The notes: generated by a model not told the origin, from the sequence alone. Positions 38,965 to 47,934 are shown, counted from the stretch's first letter. The stretch is 64,000 nt of DNA from Streptomyces sp. SID13031 (GCF_010548305.1 NZ_JAAGLV010000003.1:427805-491804), one strand, 5' to 3'. Program-made: numbers and translations.

Positions 38965-39453
38965 TCAGGCCTTTGGTTCCCAGGCGGCGCTGTCGTAGGT
39001 GCCGCCGGAGTGTCGGGCCAGGGCTGCGCAGATGTCTCGCAACTGGTCGACCTGCTCGCTGGTGAGCGCGTCGAAGACCGCCTGCCGGACAGCCTCGACG
39101 TGCCCGGGGGCCGTGTCCTTGAGCTTCTGGCGGCCTTCCTCGGTGATGATCGCGACCTGACCGCGACGGTCCGACTCGATCCCTTCGCGGCGGACCCAGC
39201 CGACCTTCTCGAGCCTGTTCACCGCGTGCGAGAGACGGCTTCGGGAGCCGAGCGTGGACACGGCGAGCTCGCTCATCCGCAGCCGGCCGTCGGTGGCGTC
39301 GGCCAGCCGGACCAGAATCTCGAAGTAGGTGTGTGGCATTCCGGCGTCCCGCTGCAACTGCTGCTCGATCCGGCCGTTCACAACGCGCTGAGCGGCGATG
39401 AAGGCTCGCCAGGCCCGCTGCTCTTGGTCATCCAGCCACCGTGGTTCCGCCAT
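38965..39453 (-). CDS. MarR-family transcription regulator
   Basis: The 162-residue product has a winged helix: MPHTYFEILVRLADATDGRLRMSELAVSTLGSRSRLSHAVNRLEKVGWVRRE in sequence order (cited in parts), then the wing SDRRGQVAIITEEG. It is a dimeric repressor type that senses small ligands. Its 5' end overlaps the 3' end of the DMT transporter by 26 bp, so the two are probably one transcript and the regulator may act on exporter expression or its own. Confidence 0.87.
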   Translation of the reverse strand: MAEPRWLDDQEQRAWRAFIAAQRVVNGRIEQQLQRDAGMPHTYFEILVRLADATDGRLRMSELAVSTLGSRSRLSHAVNRLEKVGWVRREGIESDRRGQVAIITEEGRQKLKDTAPGHVEAVRQAVFDALTSEQVDQLRDICAALARHSGGTYDSAAWEPKA

Positions 39454-40381
39454 TGTCGCAGCGTAACGAGGTCCGGGGGTTCCTGCCGCCTGGGCGAGCC
39501 GTGATCAACAGAACGGCGACTGCGCAGACCAGCATTCCACCGGCCGCGAGCAGGCCGATCGTCTCGCCGAACAGCAGGAAGGCGAAGACCATCGTCGTGG
39601 GCGGGACCAGGTAGAGCAGCCCGCTGATCCGGGTCGCACCGGACAGCCGGAGGTTGACCAGGTACAGGCCCCAGCCGCCGCCGGTGGCGAGAACGACCAG
39701 CCACATCACAGCGCCGTAGAACCGGACTTCGTGCGGCAGGGTGAGCTGCCCGGTGCCTGCGGTGACTGCGACGAAGAACACGCAGGAGACGAGGCTTTGC
39801 AGGCAGAGCGCGTCGAGGAGGTTGGTCGTCGGCTTTCGGTGGCGCTCCCAGACCGTGCCGGTCACCAGGCCCAACAGGCCGCCTAGCGGGAGGAGGAAGG
39901 TCAGAGCTGGGGTTGCGCCCAGGTCGTCGGCGACGACCAGGGCTACTCCTCCCAGACCGAGGAGGAGGCCGATCCATTGCCGCGGGCTCACGCGCTCGCC
40001 GAGCAGCGGGCCGGCGACGGTGGCGATCAGGATCGGCTGTAGGGAGCCGATGAGCGCAGTGACTCCTGCGGAGATGCCATGGTCGATGCCGGTGAAGATC
40101 AGGCCCAAGTAGACGCATTGGGTGAGGAAGGCCATCACTGCGTGAGTGATGAGGTCGCTGCGAGTCAGCTTCGGTCTGCGTTTCAGCAGTACTGCGGCAG
40201 CGAGGCTCCCGGCGACCAGGTAGCGCCAGGCGAGGAGGTCGAAGGCAGAGGCGTACTCGGTGCCCCACCTCGCACCGATGAAGCCGCAGCTCCAGAACAC
40301 GACAAAACCTGCACCGGTCAGGACCGGGAGCGCGCGGCGTCGTACAGGCTGGGCTGTGGTCTCCAGCTCGGTGGCGGTCAT
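39428..40381 (-). CDS. EamA/DMT-family exporter
   Basis: The product is about 317 residues with ten membrane segments in two EamA repeats. The first has GFVVFWSCGFIGARWG and LLAWRYLVAGSLAAAVLL; the second has LYLVPPTTMVFAFLLFGETI near the end. Such proteins export amino acids or metabolites. The ATG at 40381 (MTATELE) faces a divergent tetR gene whose operator-like palindrome lies in between, so TetR control is likely. Confidence 0.88.
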   Translation of the reverse strand: MTATELETTAQPVRRRALPVLTGAGFVVFWSCGFIGARWGTEYASAFDLLAWRYLVAGSLAAAVLLKRRPKLTRSDLITHAVMAFLTQCVYLGLIFTGIDHGISAGVTALIGSLQPILIATVAGPLLGERVSPRQWIGLLLGLGGVALVVADDLGATPALTFLLPLGGLLGLVTGTVWERHRKPTTNLLDALCLQSLVSCVFFVAVTAGTGQLTLPHEVRFYGAVMWLVVLATGGGWGLYLVNLRLSGATRISGLLYLVPPTTMVFAFLLFGETIGLLAAGGMLVCAVAVLLITARPGGRNPRTSLRCDNGGTTVAG

Positions 40382-40407
40382 GGGCCTAAGTAACCACACC
40401 GGTCGGT

Positions 40408-40420
40408 ATACTGTCAGTAT
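40408..40420. promoter_or_regulatory. Palindrome over the tetR start, likely operator
   Basis: ATACTG-T-CAGTAT is a perfect 6-bp inverted repeat overlapping the ATG of the tetR gene, preceded by ACCGGTCGGT. The DMT exporter start is 27 bp away in the other direction, so one dimer bound here could block both genes. The very short leader suggests a leaderless or near-leaderless tetR mRNA. Confidence 0.55.
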
Positions 40421-41102
40421 GGTCGTTCAGCAGGCGAGACTCCTGACGGACCGCGGCGAGCTCGAGGCGGCGCGGCTGACGCCGGCGGGTGAGCGGATCC
40501 TCACCGCGGCGTCGACGCTGTTCTACGAGCGCGGGATCCGGACGGTCGGGGTGGATGCGATCGCGGATGCGGCCGAGGTGACCAAGAAGACGCTGTACGA
40601 CCGGTTCGGGTCGAAGGACCGGCTGATCGCGGCGTACCTGGAGCGACGGAACCGGGTCTGGCACGCGTTCCTCGACGATCAGCTGGCTACCCGGCAGCCG
40701 TCGACGCCGGCAGACATGATTCTTGCGTTGTTCGCGGCGTTGACCGACTGGATGGCCGAGTCGCGGCGCGGTTGTGGCTTCATCAACGCGAGCGTGGAGC
40801 TGGCGGCGCCGGACCACCCGGCGATGCCGGTGATCGTGGCGCAGAAACAATGGATGCGGGCCGAGTTCGCGGCGCAAGCCTCGCTGGGTGGCTTCCTCGA
40901 GGTCGAGGAGCTGGCGGATCGGTTGCTGTTGCTGCACGAGGGGGCGCTGGTGTGCTTCCGGGTGGCGGCGATGGAGCATGCGCCGGAGGTCGCGCATCGA
41001 GCGGCCGCGGACCTGCTCGCGAGCTGGCCGCTAGTTTCTTCTGGCGACGGTCAGGCCGACGAGGCGGGACACGACCATGGCGACGTACCCGAGGCCGGCT
41101 AG
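40419..41102 (+). CDS. TetR-family regulator divergent from the DMT exporter
   Basis: The product is about 227 residues. The helix-turn-helix is in ERILTAASTLFYERGIRTVGVDAIADAAEVTKKTLYDRFGSKDRLIAAYLERR (about 20-72, cited in part). The ligand domain has RRGCGFINASVELAAPDHPA. The last 20 residues, rich in Asp, Gly and His, are antisense to the end of the ion channel gene: the two genes overlap by 72 bp. The tail may be a recent extension. AGT ATG lies inside the palindrome described above. Confidence 0.85.
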   Translation: MVVQQARLLTDRGELEAARLTPAGERILTAASTLFYERGIRTVGVDAIADAAEVTKKTLYDRFGSKDRLIAAYLERRNRVWHAFLDDQLATRQPSTPADMILALFAALTDWMAESRRGCGFINASVELAAPDHPAMPVIVAQKQWMRAEFAAQASLGGFLEVEELADRLLLLHEGALVCFRVAAMEHAPEVAHRAAADLLASWPLVSSGDGQADEAGHDHGDVPEAG

Positions 41103-41687
41103 CTGCTCGATCATCACCACCGAGCGTCCCCAGGACTTGATCGGCACGATGTCGCTCAGGCCGGTACTGGACAGCGTGGTGAAGCTGAGGAACAGCAACT
41201 CCAGCCAGCTGCGGTCCTGAGCCGGGTTGACCGCTGCGATGAAACTGCCCGGGACGAGCGCCTGGACGAAGACGAACAGGTAGGCGAAACCCCAAGCGAC
41301 CAAGGTGAAAGTGGCGCCGGTGGCCCAGAGTTCGTCGGCGCTGACGTCGTGGTCGGACAGCATGTAGCGCAGCAGGCTGTAGGCCGCATAGAAGTAGAAG
41401 ACCGCATGGAGCGGGTTGGAGATCAGCACGATCGTCTCGGACGGGCGGAACGCGTCCACCAGCGACAAGACGACGGCGGGGATCCCGAGGCAGACGCTGA
41501 CCCAGGTGAGGCCGGGCGTCGACCGCACCGAGAAGACGGCGAGGGTCAGGACGACGATGCCCAGGATCTCGAAGGCGACCCGGCCGCCACGGGAGCCCTC
41601 CATCACCGGGTAGACCAGCACGCCGAGCAACTGGACGACCAGCAGGATGGCGGACGGGTGCCGCCGGGCGCTGCGGACCAGGTTCAT
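41031..41687 (-). CDS. Two-TM-pore type ion channel with unusual filter
   Basis: The 218-residue product has about six hydrophobic segments. The last pair flanks a pore-loop-like stretch, WLELLFLSFTTLSSTGLSDIVP, followed by an outer helix. The pattern matches the ion channel family PF07885, but the usual TVGYGD filter is replaced by TLSSTGLSD. It may still conduct cations, or may have lost selectivity. The gene overlaps the 3' end of the convergent tetR by 72 bp. Confidence 0.75.
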   Translation of the reverse strand: MNLVRSARRHPSAILLVVQLLGVLVYPVMEGSRGGRVAFEILGIVVLTLAVFSVRSTPGLTWVSVCLGIPAVVLSLVDAFRPSETIVLISNPLHAVFYFYAAYSLLRYMLSDHDVSADELWATGATFTLVAWGFAYLFVFVQALVPGSFIAAVNPAQDRSWLELLFLSFTTLSSTGLSDIVPIKSWGRSVVMIEQLAGLGYVAMVVSRLVGLTVARRN

Positions 41688-41742
41688 TCGGTCGCCTTCG
41701 TTCCTGCCGTCTTCGTTCCCGCTTCCTTTGTTGCCGCTTGCT

Positions 41743-42297
41743 TCATTCGGTTGCCTCGCGGGAGGCGATGATCGCCTGCCGGCGGGCCAGCCGGTGGCTG
41801 CGGCGGATCTCGGCCTCGCGCATCCGGCGGTGATCCTCGTCCGTCTCCGGCACCACCTGCGGCACGGGCCGCGGCTTGCCTTCTTCGTCGACCGCCACGA
41901 ACACCAGGTACGCCGTCGCGACGTGTACTTGCGGGCTGACCGAATCCCAGCGGTCGGCGGTGATCCGCACGCCGACCTCCATCGAGCTGCGGCCGGTCCA
42001 GTTCACCTGGGCGGTGAAGTGCACGACATCGCCGACCCTGACCGGGACCAGGAAGACCATCTCGTCCATCGACGCGGTGACCGCGGGACCACCCGAGTGC
42101 CGGGCCGCGACGACGCCGGCGACCGAGTCGACCAGCGTCATCACCACGCCACCGTGAACGGTGCCGAGCAGGTTGGTCTCGTGCTGGGCGGTGATGTGCG
42201 ACAGCGAGAGCCGGGTGGCCGAGGCGGAGCGGCTCGTCACCTCTTGACGCGCGGCACCCTCGGCCGGTGTGCCGTCTGCGCTGGGGGTGGCTGGCAT
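41743..42297 (-). CDS. Acyl-CoA thioesterase (hotdog fold)
   Basis: The product is about 184 residues. One hotdog domain holds HETNLLGTVHGGVVMTLVDSVAGVVAARH (cited from the start of the catalytic helix) and DEMVFLVPVRVGDVVHFTAQVNWTGRSSMEVGV, as in the YciA/BFIT-type acyl-CoA thioesterases. The catalytic Asp lies in TLVDS. It hydrolyses acyl-CoA to free acid and CoA. The start at 42297 has GAGGAGCGACCC; the frame stays open upstream to 42531 but is not coding-like there. The C-terminus is basic (RRSHRLARRQAII). Confidence 0.9.
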   Translation of the reverse strand: MPATPSADGTPAEGAARQEVTSRSASATRLSLSHITAQHETNLLGTVHGGVVMTLVDSVAGVVAARHSGGPAVTASMDEMVFLVPVRVGDVVHFTAQVNWTGRSSMEVGVRITADRWDSVSPQVHVATAYLVFVAVDEEGKPRPVPQVVPETDEDHRRMREAEIRRSHRLARRQAIIASREATE

Positions 42298-42345
42298 GGG
42301 TCGCTCCTCGGTGCTGTGGATTCCGTGACCGGCTTTCGCCGGCCG

Positions 42346-42375
42346 AGTTTCTGATGGCTGAGTTTCTGATGGCTG
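42346..42375. repeat. 15-bp tandem duplication
   Basis: AGTTTCTGATGGCTG occurs twice without spacing (42346-42360, 42361-42375) in the divergent gap between the thioesterase gene and the next plus-strand gene. It looks like a recent slippage duplication; no function is evident. Confidence 0.7.
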
Positions 42376-42471
42376 ACGCAGGATAACGGGCCGGGTTGTC
42401 CACAGGCTCCGAAGTAGCGGCCAGAGATCCGGCCTTCGCTCGTACTTTCTCTGTCGAAGGAGGTGGACAGC

Positions 42472-43422
42472 ATGATCATTCACGACGATTCCACCGAACG
42501 GGCCGCAGGCAACGAATCCGGGCCGGCCCACCCGTCACTGGCGCCGTTGTCCCGAGCCGAGGCCGCACACCTGGTGCGGCTGAGCCTCGAGGCCGCCGCC
42601 GATCACGCCCTGCTGGCCCGGTACGACGGTGGCGGAGCGCTCAGCCTGCGACTCAGATCCGAGGTGACCGAATCGCCGCCCGCCGAACACTTCGAGGCCG
42701 GATTATCGAACCTGGCCAGGATCGTGGCCGGCCAACGACCGGACCACTGGCCACGGCTCGTCGGTGAACACTTCGACCGGTTGGCCCACACCCTGCGCCA
42801 AGGACCACCGCCACGACCGGCGGATCCGTCGCGCGAGCTCTTCCAACGACTCGCCGCGAAAGACTCGCTCGAGCCACGGATGCTCTGCTCGGCGCCCGAG
42901 TTCGTGCCAGGCCTGCTCTCGGTGCCGGCCACGGCCACCGACGGCACGATCGCGATGTACTTCGACCCGCTCGCGGATCTCGGCCTGACCTGGGCGGAGG
43001 CCGAGTCGCACGGCCTTCGCAACCTGCGTTCCCTGACGGACACGGTCGCCTACGCGGAGTACGAGGGCACCCAGGTCGCCATGATCAGCGGCAGCGACTT
43101 CGCCGCATCGCGAGCCCTAGTCCTCGACACGGTCCTGCGCGAGTCCCTCCATGTCGAGAACCCGCAGTACGGCGTACTGGCGGCGATGCCGGTCCGGGAT
43201 CTGTTGCTTGTGCACGTGATCACCGACCTGTCCGTGCTTCCGGCGCTCGGGATGATGCTCAATCTGGCAGGGCGGTCACACGCCATCGAGCCGGGGCCGC
43301 TGAGTCCATGGGTCTACCTGGTCGCCGCGGACGGCTGGCAGCTGGCGACGCGAGCCGCTGACGATCCCGGGCTCTCACCACGGTTCGTTGCCCTGATGCA
43401 CCAACTCGACGAGGCCTCGTGA
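42472..43422 (+). CDS. Conserved hypothetical protein, weakly DUF1444-like
   Basis: The product is about 316 residues, soluble. The second half, with FVPGLLSVPAT, GLRNLRS, FAASRALVLDTVL and SPWVYLVAADGWQLATR, has the rhythm of DUF1444/YtpQ proteins, but I cannot confirm this. AAGGAGGTGGACAGC precedes the ATG at 42472. Its stop lies directly before the decarboxylase frame (TGATGG), so the two are probably co-transcribed. Confidence 0.65.
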   Translation: MIIHDDSTERAAGNESGPAHPSLAPLSRAEAAHLVRLSLEAAADHALLARYDGGGALSLRLRSEVTESPPAEHFEAGLSNLARIVAGQRPDHWPRLVGEHFDRLAHTLRQGPPPRPADPSRELFQRLAAKDSLEPRMLCSAPEFVPGLLSVPATATDGTIAMYFDPLADLGLTWAEAESHGLRNLRSLTDTVAYAEYEGTQVAMISGSDFAASRALVLDTVLRESLHVENPQYGVLAAMPVRDLLLVHVITDLSVLPALGMMLNLAGRSHAIEPGPLSPWVYLVAADGWQLATRAADDPGLSPRFVALMHQLDEAS

Positions 43423-43469
43423 TGGCGACGACGGCGCGTGGTGACACCTTTGGTTCCATGGGAGAGCCG

Positions 43470-44843
43470 ATGCCAGAGTCAGAGTCCGGTCTGCACGAGC
43501 TGTTCGGGAAGGCGGCCGCGCGGGCCGCGGAGTACAGGGATTCCCTGGGCAAGCGGCGGGTCGGTGCGGCCAAGAGTTTCGCCGAGGTCCGGGCCGATTT
43601 CCATCGACCACTCGGGCAGAAGGGGCGGCCGGCCGACGAGGTGATCGACGAGCTCGCCACGCTGGCCGAGGGCGGACTCGTCTCGACCGCAGGACCGCGA
43701 TACTTCGGCTTTGTCGTCGGCGGCGCCCTGCCTGCGGCCAGTGCGGCCGACATCCTGGCGGTCGGCTGGGACCAGAACGGGTGGAACAGCGTGCTGTCCC
43801 CAACCGCCGCGGCCGCCGAGGATGCCGCGGGTGAATGGCTGAAGGATCTCCTCGGCATCCCCGCGACGGCATCGGTCGGCTTCGTCACCGGCGCGCAGGC
43901 AGCCAACACCGTCGGGCTCACCGCTGCCCGGCACCACGTTCTGAAGAACGTCGGCTGGGACGTGGAGAAGGACGGCTTGGCCGGAGCTCCGCGCGTCCGG
44001 ATCCTCGCCGGCGACGAACGGCATGCCACGATCGACCGGTCGTTGCGGTTGCTCGGATTCGGCTCGGATTCGCTGGAACTCGTCCGCAGCAAGGCGAACG
44101 GGGAGATCGACCTCGACGATCTGCGCACCCGGCTGGCCTGGCACGAGGGACCGTTGATCGTGTGTCTCCAAGCAGGCAACGTGAACACGGGCGCTTCAGA
44201 CGCTCTCGGCGAAGCGTGCGAGCTGGTCCACGAATACGGCGGATGGGTCCACGTCGACGGCGCCTTCGGACTCTGGGCCGCGGCAAGTCCGACCCACCGG
44301 CACCAAGTAGCCGGCGTGGAGCTCGCCGATTCCTGGGGCTGCGACGGCCACAAGTGGCTCAATCTCCCCTACGACAGCGGTTTCGTCTTCTGCGCCCATC
44401 CCGAGTCCCACGCCGCCGCCCTCGGCTACAGCGCGTCGTACCTGGTCAGCTCCGGCGCCCCCGAGCCAGGCGACTACGTCATGGAGTCCTCCCGCCGAGC
44501 CCGAGGTCTAGCAGTCTGGGCCGGCCTACAAGAACTCGGCCGCGACGGCGTCGCCCACTTGGTCGACCGCTGCTGCACCCTGGCCAAGTCACTCGCCGAC
44601 CAACTGACCGCAGCCGGCTACGAGGTCGCCAACGAGGTAGTCCTGAACCAAATCCTCGTCTCCTTCGGCACCGACACCGAAACCGACCGAGTCATCGCCG
44701 CCAACCAATCCAACGGCACCAGCTGGATGGGCGGCACCACCTGGCACTCCAAGCGCTACATGCGCATCTCGATCTCCAACCACCAAACCACCCCCACCGA
44801 CCTCACCCGAACCATCGAGGCCCTCCAGACGATCACCCACTGA
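43470..44843 (+). CDS. PLP-dependent group II decarboxylase-family protein
   Basis: The product is about 457 residues, a fold-type I PLP enzyme. The PLP lysine lies in DSWGCDGHKWLNLPYDSG, the aspartate that binds the pyridine nitrogen in WVHVDGAFGLW, and the N-terminal HP/GP(R)YFGFVVGG loop is present. It resembles aromatic-amino-acid/glutamate decarboxylase-like proteins, with an uncertain substrate. The ATG at 43470 has GGGAGAG upstream; in-frame starts at 43458 and 43422 exist. The 3' quarter uses more CC-rich codons than the rest, and the DNA stays C-rich after the stop. Confidence 0.85.
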   Translation: MPESESGLHELFGKAAARAAEYRDSLGKRRVGAAKSFAEVRADFHRPLGQKGRPADEVIDELATLAEGGLVSTAGPRYFGFVVGGALPAASAADILAVGWDQNGWNSVLSPTAAAAEDAAGEWLKDLLGIPATASVGFVTGAQAANTVGLTAARHHVLKNVGWDVEKDGLAGAPRVRILAGDERHATIDRSLRLLGFGSDSLELVRSKANGEIDLDDLRTRLAWHEGPLIVCLQAGNVNTGASDALGEACELVHEYGGWVHVDGAFGLWAAASPTHRHQVAGVELADSWGCDGHKWLNLPYDSGFVFCAHPESHAAALGYSASYLVSSGAPEPGDYVMESSRRARGLAVWAGLQELGRDGVAHLVDRCCTLAKSLADQLTAAGYEVANEVVLNQILVSFGTDTETDRVIAANQSNGTSWMGGTTWHSKRYMRISISNHQTTPTDLTRTIEALQTITH

Positions 44844-45366
44844 CGCACCCCGGTGACTCGCTGATGTGGGTAGCCATCCACCCAACATGAGCACCACCAC
44901 CGGACGCGCAACAACCACCCGAACACCTCAGAAAGCCCCGAGGCCACCACCGCCCACCTGAGCGGCGGTGACTTGAAGACGCTGCCGCCCCACCTCCCCA
45001 ATCCTTGCCCCGGGCAACACCAACCAACCCTCCACCCGCTCCCAGACGGGCATCCCCCACAACCCTTCGGGCACCTTCTCCCGGACCAGCCCTCCCCTGC
45101 CCCCATCCGATGCGTCACTAGAACTACCAACCGGCGCCAGCAGACATCGACTGGCCACAAGACACAAATCCAGGTGGCCCAGACGGCGCGAGGTGCAGTG
45201 GAGGAAGTCCGAGGTGCGGTGGAGTGGAGGAGCTACGAGGAGTACGAGCGATTTGAGGCGGGCCCGAAGCGCCTGTGGTGTGAGGCGCAGTGGATGGAGT
45301 GTGACCGGCAGTGGAGGTGCCGCCTGGAGCGCAGAAGGTGCGGGCGCTGGGGTTGAGGTGCGCGGC
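44844..45366. other. 523-bp gap without a convincing gene
   Basis: No frame on either strand has a start, ribosome site and family-like sequence. The first 330 bases are C-rich on the plus strand and the last 180 are G-rich, so strand skew flips inside the gap near 45180. A minus-strand frame (44928-45386) has a short protein-like stretch, LVREKVPEGLWGMPVWERVE, which may be a relic. The gap separates the decarboxylase gene from the convergent Lrp gene. Confidence 0.5.
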
Positions 45367-45885
45367 CTATTCGAAGGGAGCCGCAACGACGTTTCGGTGA
45401 TACTCGAAAATCACGCTGGTGCGGGTCGAGGCCACGCTGCGCTTACCTGAGAGATGGTCGACAACGAAGCGTCGCAACTCCGACGAGTCGGGAACCGCGA
45501 CGTGGACGAGGAAGTCATCGGTTCCGCCGATGAAGAACAGCTGGACGACCTGCGGCAAGCCCCGCACTCCACGCGTGAACTGGCTGATGCTCTCCTGTCG
45601 CAGGCCGGGTCGAAGCGTGACACCGATCATCGCCTGCAGCCCGTTGCCGATCGCAGCCTGGTCCACCGCCGCGTGGAAACCGGCAATTACCCCTCGTTCC
45701 ACCAGTGATCGCACTCGTCCGTGCGCCGTCGACGCGGCGATGCCGGCCGCTTGTGACAGTTCGCTGTTCGTGGCCCGCCCGTCGGCTGTCAGACGCGCAA
45801 GCAACTTCTCGTCCACCGAGTCAAGCGCTGGGGCCGGAAGATTCTTCGCCGATGGGGTCACTTGGGACCCGCTCGTCGAACTCAT
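45367..45885 (-). CDS. Lrp/AsnC-family regulator, likely controls ald
   Basis: The product is about 172 residues. The N-terminal helix-turn-helix has LDSVDEKLLARLTADGRATNSELSQAAGIAASTAHGRVRSLVERGVI (cited in part). The C-terminal RAM domain has LRPGLRQESISQFTRGVRGLPQVVQLFFIGGTDDFLVHVAV, the AsnC ligand fold. It is divergent from the alanine dehydrogenase gene, as in mycobacteria where AldR-type Lrp proteins switch ald with alanine. The ATG at 45885 follows GGGAGGGATG; a long upstream open frame is antisense to ald. Confidence 0.9.
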   Translation of the reverse strand: MSSTSGSQVTPSAKNLPAPALDSVDEKLLARLTADGRATNSELSQAAGIAASTAHGRVRSLVERGVIAGFHAAVDQAAIGNGLQAMIGVTLRPGLRQESISQFTRGVRGLPQVVQLFFIGGTDDFLVHVAVPDSSELRRFVVDHLSGKRSVASTRTSVIFEYHRNVVAAPFE

Positions 45886-45916
45886 GAGCCAACATCCCTC
45901 CCTGTGTCGGAAAATA

Positions 45917-45942
45917 TTCGGATTCATTGTAGCCACTCCGAA
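45917..45942. promoter_or_regulatory. Inverted repeat between Lrp and ald genes
   Basis: TTCGGA (45917-45922) and TCCGAA (45937-45942) form an inverted repeat with a 14-bp centre in the 106-bp divergent gap. Related words, TCGGAAAATATTCGGA at 45907-45922 and CCGAA at 45960, suggest a set of Lrp sites. Position is the main support. Confidence 0.4.
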
Positions 45943-45991
45943 CGGCATGCGAGGGTTTCCCCGAATCTGCGAACGGCCTAAGGAGAAAGCG

Positions 45992-47092
45992 ATGCGAGTC
46001 GGCGTCCCTACCGAGATCAAGAACAACGAGAACCGGGTGGCGATCACGCCGGCCGGCGTGGACACCCTCGTCGCTCGAGGCCACGAGGTGCTTGTCCAGC
46101 GGGGTGCCGGTGCCGGCTCCCGGATCGCCGACAACGCGTATGCCGACGCCGGCGCCACCATCGTCGATTCTGCAGAGGAGGTCTGGGGCGAGTCGGATCT
46201 GGTCACCAAGGTGAAGGAGCCGATCGCTACTGAGTACGGGCTCCTCCGTGAAGACCAGGTGCTGTTCACCTACCTGCACCTCGCTGCCGATCGGCCGTTG
46301 ACGGATGCGCTGCTGTCCGCGCGGACGACCTCGATCGCCTACGAGACCGTGCAGCTACCCGACCGCACTCTCCCCCTGCTCTCGCCCATGAGCGAGGTCG
46401 CGGGGCGGCTCTCGGTCTCGGCCGGGTCGTACTTCCTGCTGAGCGCGGCGGGCGGGCGCGGAACACTGCTCGGCGGTGTCGCCGGCACTCAGAGGGCCAA
46501 GGTGGTCGTGATCGGCGGTGGCGTCGCCGGCGAGCACGCGGCCGCGAACGCCATCGGACTCGGCGCAGACGTCACGGTCATCGACCTGTCCCTGCCTCGC
46601 CTGCGTGAGCTCGAGCACCGCTACGCCGGTCGCATCCGGACCAGCGCCTCCAGCCGGTGGGAGATCGCCGAACAGGTCGCGACGGCGGACCTGGTCATCG
46701 GCTCCGTGCTCATCCCCGGTGCTGCCGCGCCCAAGCTCGTCACCGACTCGATGGTCGCCACGATGAAGCCGGGCTCGGTGCTCGTGGACATCGCGATCGA
46801 CCAGGGCGGCTGCTTCGAAGGATCCAGGCCGACCACCCACGACGCCCCCACCTTCCAGGTGCACGACTCCCTCTACTACTGCGTCGCGAACATGCCGGGC
46901 GCGGTCGCGGAGACCTCCACCCGGGCCCTCACGAACGCCACCCTCCCCTACCTCACGGCGCTGGCCAACAAGGGATGGGAAGCGGCCACCGAGCAGGACC
47001 CGGCACTTGCGAAGGGCCTGAACACCCACGCGGGCCGTATCACGAACGCCGGCGTCTCCGCGGCGTTCGATCTCGAACTTGCCGCCATCTAG
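45992..47092 (+). CDS. ald: Alanine dehydrogenase
   Basis: The 366-residue product begins [20 protein letters not shown], the classic start of Ald. The active-site Lys lies in [15 protein letters not shown] and the His in [17 protein letters not shown]-binding [26 protein letters not shown] and the C-terminal [24 protein letters not shown] are all present. The enzyme interconverts L-alanine and pyruvate with NAD. AAGGAGAAAGCG precedes the ATG. It faces the Lrp-type regulator. Confidence 0.96.
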   Translation: MRVGVPTEIKNNENRVAITPAGVDTLVARGHEVLVQRGAGAGSRIADNAYADAGATIVDSAEEVWGESDLVTKVKEPIATEYGLLREDQVLFTYLHLAADRPLTDALLSARTTSIAYETVQLPDRTLPLLSPMSEVAGRLSVSAGSYFLLSAAGGRGTLLGGVAGTQRAKVVVIGGGVAGEHAAANAIGLGADVTVIDLSLPRLRELEHRYAGRIRTSASSRWEIAEQVATADLVIGSVLIPGAAAPKLVTDSMVATMKPGSVLVDIAIDQGGCFEGSRPTTHDAPTFQVHDSLYYCVANMPGAVAETSTRALTNATLPYLTALANKGWEAATEQDPALAKGLNTHAGRITNAGVSAAFDLELAAI

Positions 47093-47123
47093 CCATTCCC
47101 CGCTGAGGCGGCCCCACCCGGCC

Positions 47124-47145
47124 GCCCCGGCAACTTGGCCGGGGC
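47124..47145 (+). terminator. Hairpin after ald
   Basis: GCCCCGGC (47124-47131) pairs with GCCGGGGC (47138-47145) around a 6-base loop, 31 bp after the ald stop. Confidence 0.6.
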
Positions 47146-47240
47146 ACGGCACTGGGGGCGATGCCGGCCACACATCCCACGAGGCGCAGGCGGGTTCGGT
47201 CAGCTGTGCAGGCGACTTCGAACATCGACAGGAGAGGCTG

Positions 47241-47867
47241 ATGGCGGTTATCGGGTTTATCGGTAGCGGGCTGGTGGGGAGTGCCGTGGCCAGGCGGGCG
47301 TTGGCTGCTGGGCATCAGGTGGTGATGAGCAATTCGCGCGGGACGCGGAGCCTGGCGCGGTTGGTGCGGGAGTTCGGGCCGGCGGCGCGGGCGGCTACCC
47401 CTGGTGAGGCGGCGACGGTCGCGGATCTGGTGGTGCTGGCGATTCCGTACGGAAAATTCCCGCGACTGCCCCGGGACGAGCTGACCGGCCGGATCGTGCT
47501 CGACGCGTGCAACTACCTGCCGTACCGCGACGGACGGGACCGCGCGATCGACGAAGGCCGTACGTCGACCGCCGAGGTGCTCGCCCAGCGCCTGCCCTAC
47601 AGCACGATCGTCAAAGGACTCAACACCATCGCCGCCGGCCAGATCCTCGCCGATGCCACCCCACCCGGTACGCCGAACCGCCGAGCCATCCCGATCGCCG
47701 GCGACGACATCATCGCCAAGCAGATCGTCGCCCGCTTCATCGACGACCTCGGCTTCGACGCTGTGGACGCCGGCCCCCTCTCCGGCGGCAGAGGCCCCCA
47801 CTTCGACCCCCGCACCGCCTGGCAACCCCCACTGACAGCCCCAGCCCTAGCCGCCGCACTCACCTGA
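47241..47867 (+). CDS. F420-type NADP oxidoreductase (PF03807 family)
   Basis: The product is about 208 residues. The Rossmann start MAVIGFIGSGLVGSAVARRALAAGHQVVMSNSRG (cited in part) has the GxGxVG loop and the SNSR segment that selects NADP. Later motifs LVVLAIPYGKFPRLP and IVLDACNYLPYRDG fit the F420-dependent NADP reductase-like family, which moves hydride between F420 and NADP. In short members such as this the true substrate is often unknown. ACAGGAGAGGCTG precedes the ATG at 47241. Confidence 0.85.
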   Translation: MAVIGFIGSGLVGSAVARRALAAGHQVVMSNSRGTRSLARLVREFGPAARAATPGEAATVADLVVLAIPYGKFPRLPRDELTGRIVLDACNYLPYRDGRDRAIDEGRTSTAEVLAQRLPYSTIVKGLNTIAAGQILADATPPGTPNRRAIPIAGDDIIAKQIVARFIDDLGFDAVDAGPLSGGRGPHFDPRTAWQPPLTAPALAAALT

Positions 47868-47874
47868 CCCACAC

Positions 47875-47895
47875 GCTTCGGGGTTGACCCCTGAG
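47875..47895. repeat. Partial copy of the GGGGTTAACCCC-type element
   Basis: GCTTCGGGGTTGACCCCTGAG resembles the reverse complement of the last module of the element at 63800-63880. It starts 8 bp after the stop of the NADP oxidoreductase gene, the same kind of position as the two full copies. Confidence 0.5.
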
Positions 47896-47934
47896 GTGGT
47901 TCGTAGCGCCGAGATCGATAGAGCAACAGGCAAA

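Noticed and set aside
44928..45386. Minus-strand gene in the gap after the decarboxylase
   Set aside because: Apart from one short protein-like stretch it has no ribosome site or family match and overlaps the Lrp gene end.
45886..46269. Upstream extension of the Lrp regulator
   Set aside because: It runs antisense through the start of ald; the ATG at 45885 gives the normal Lrp length.
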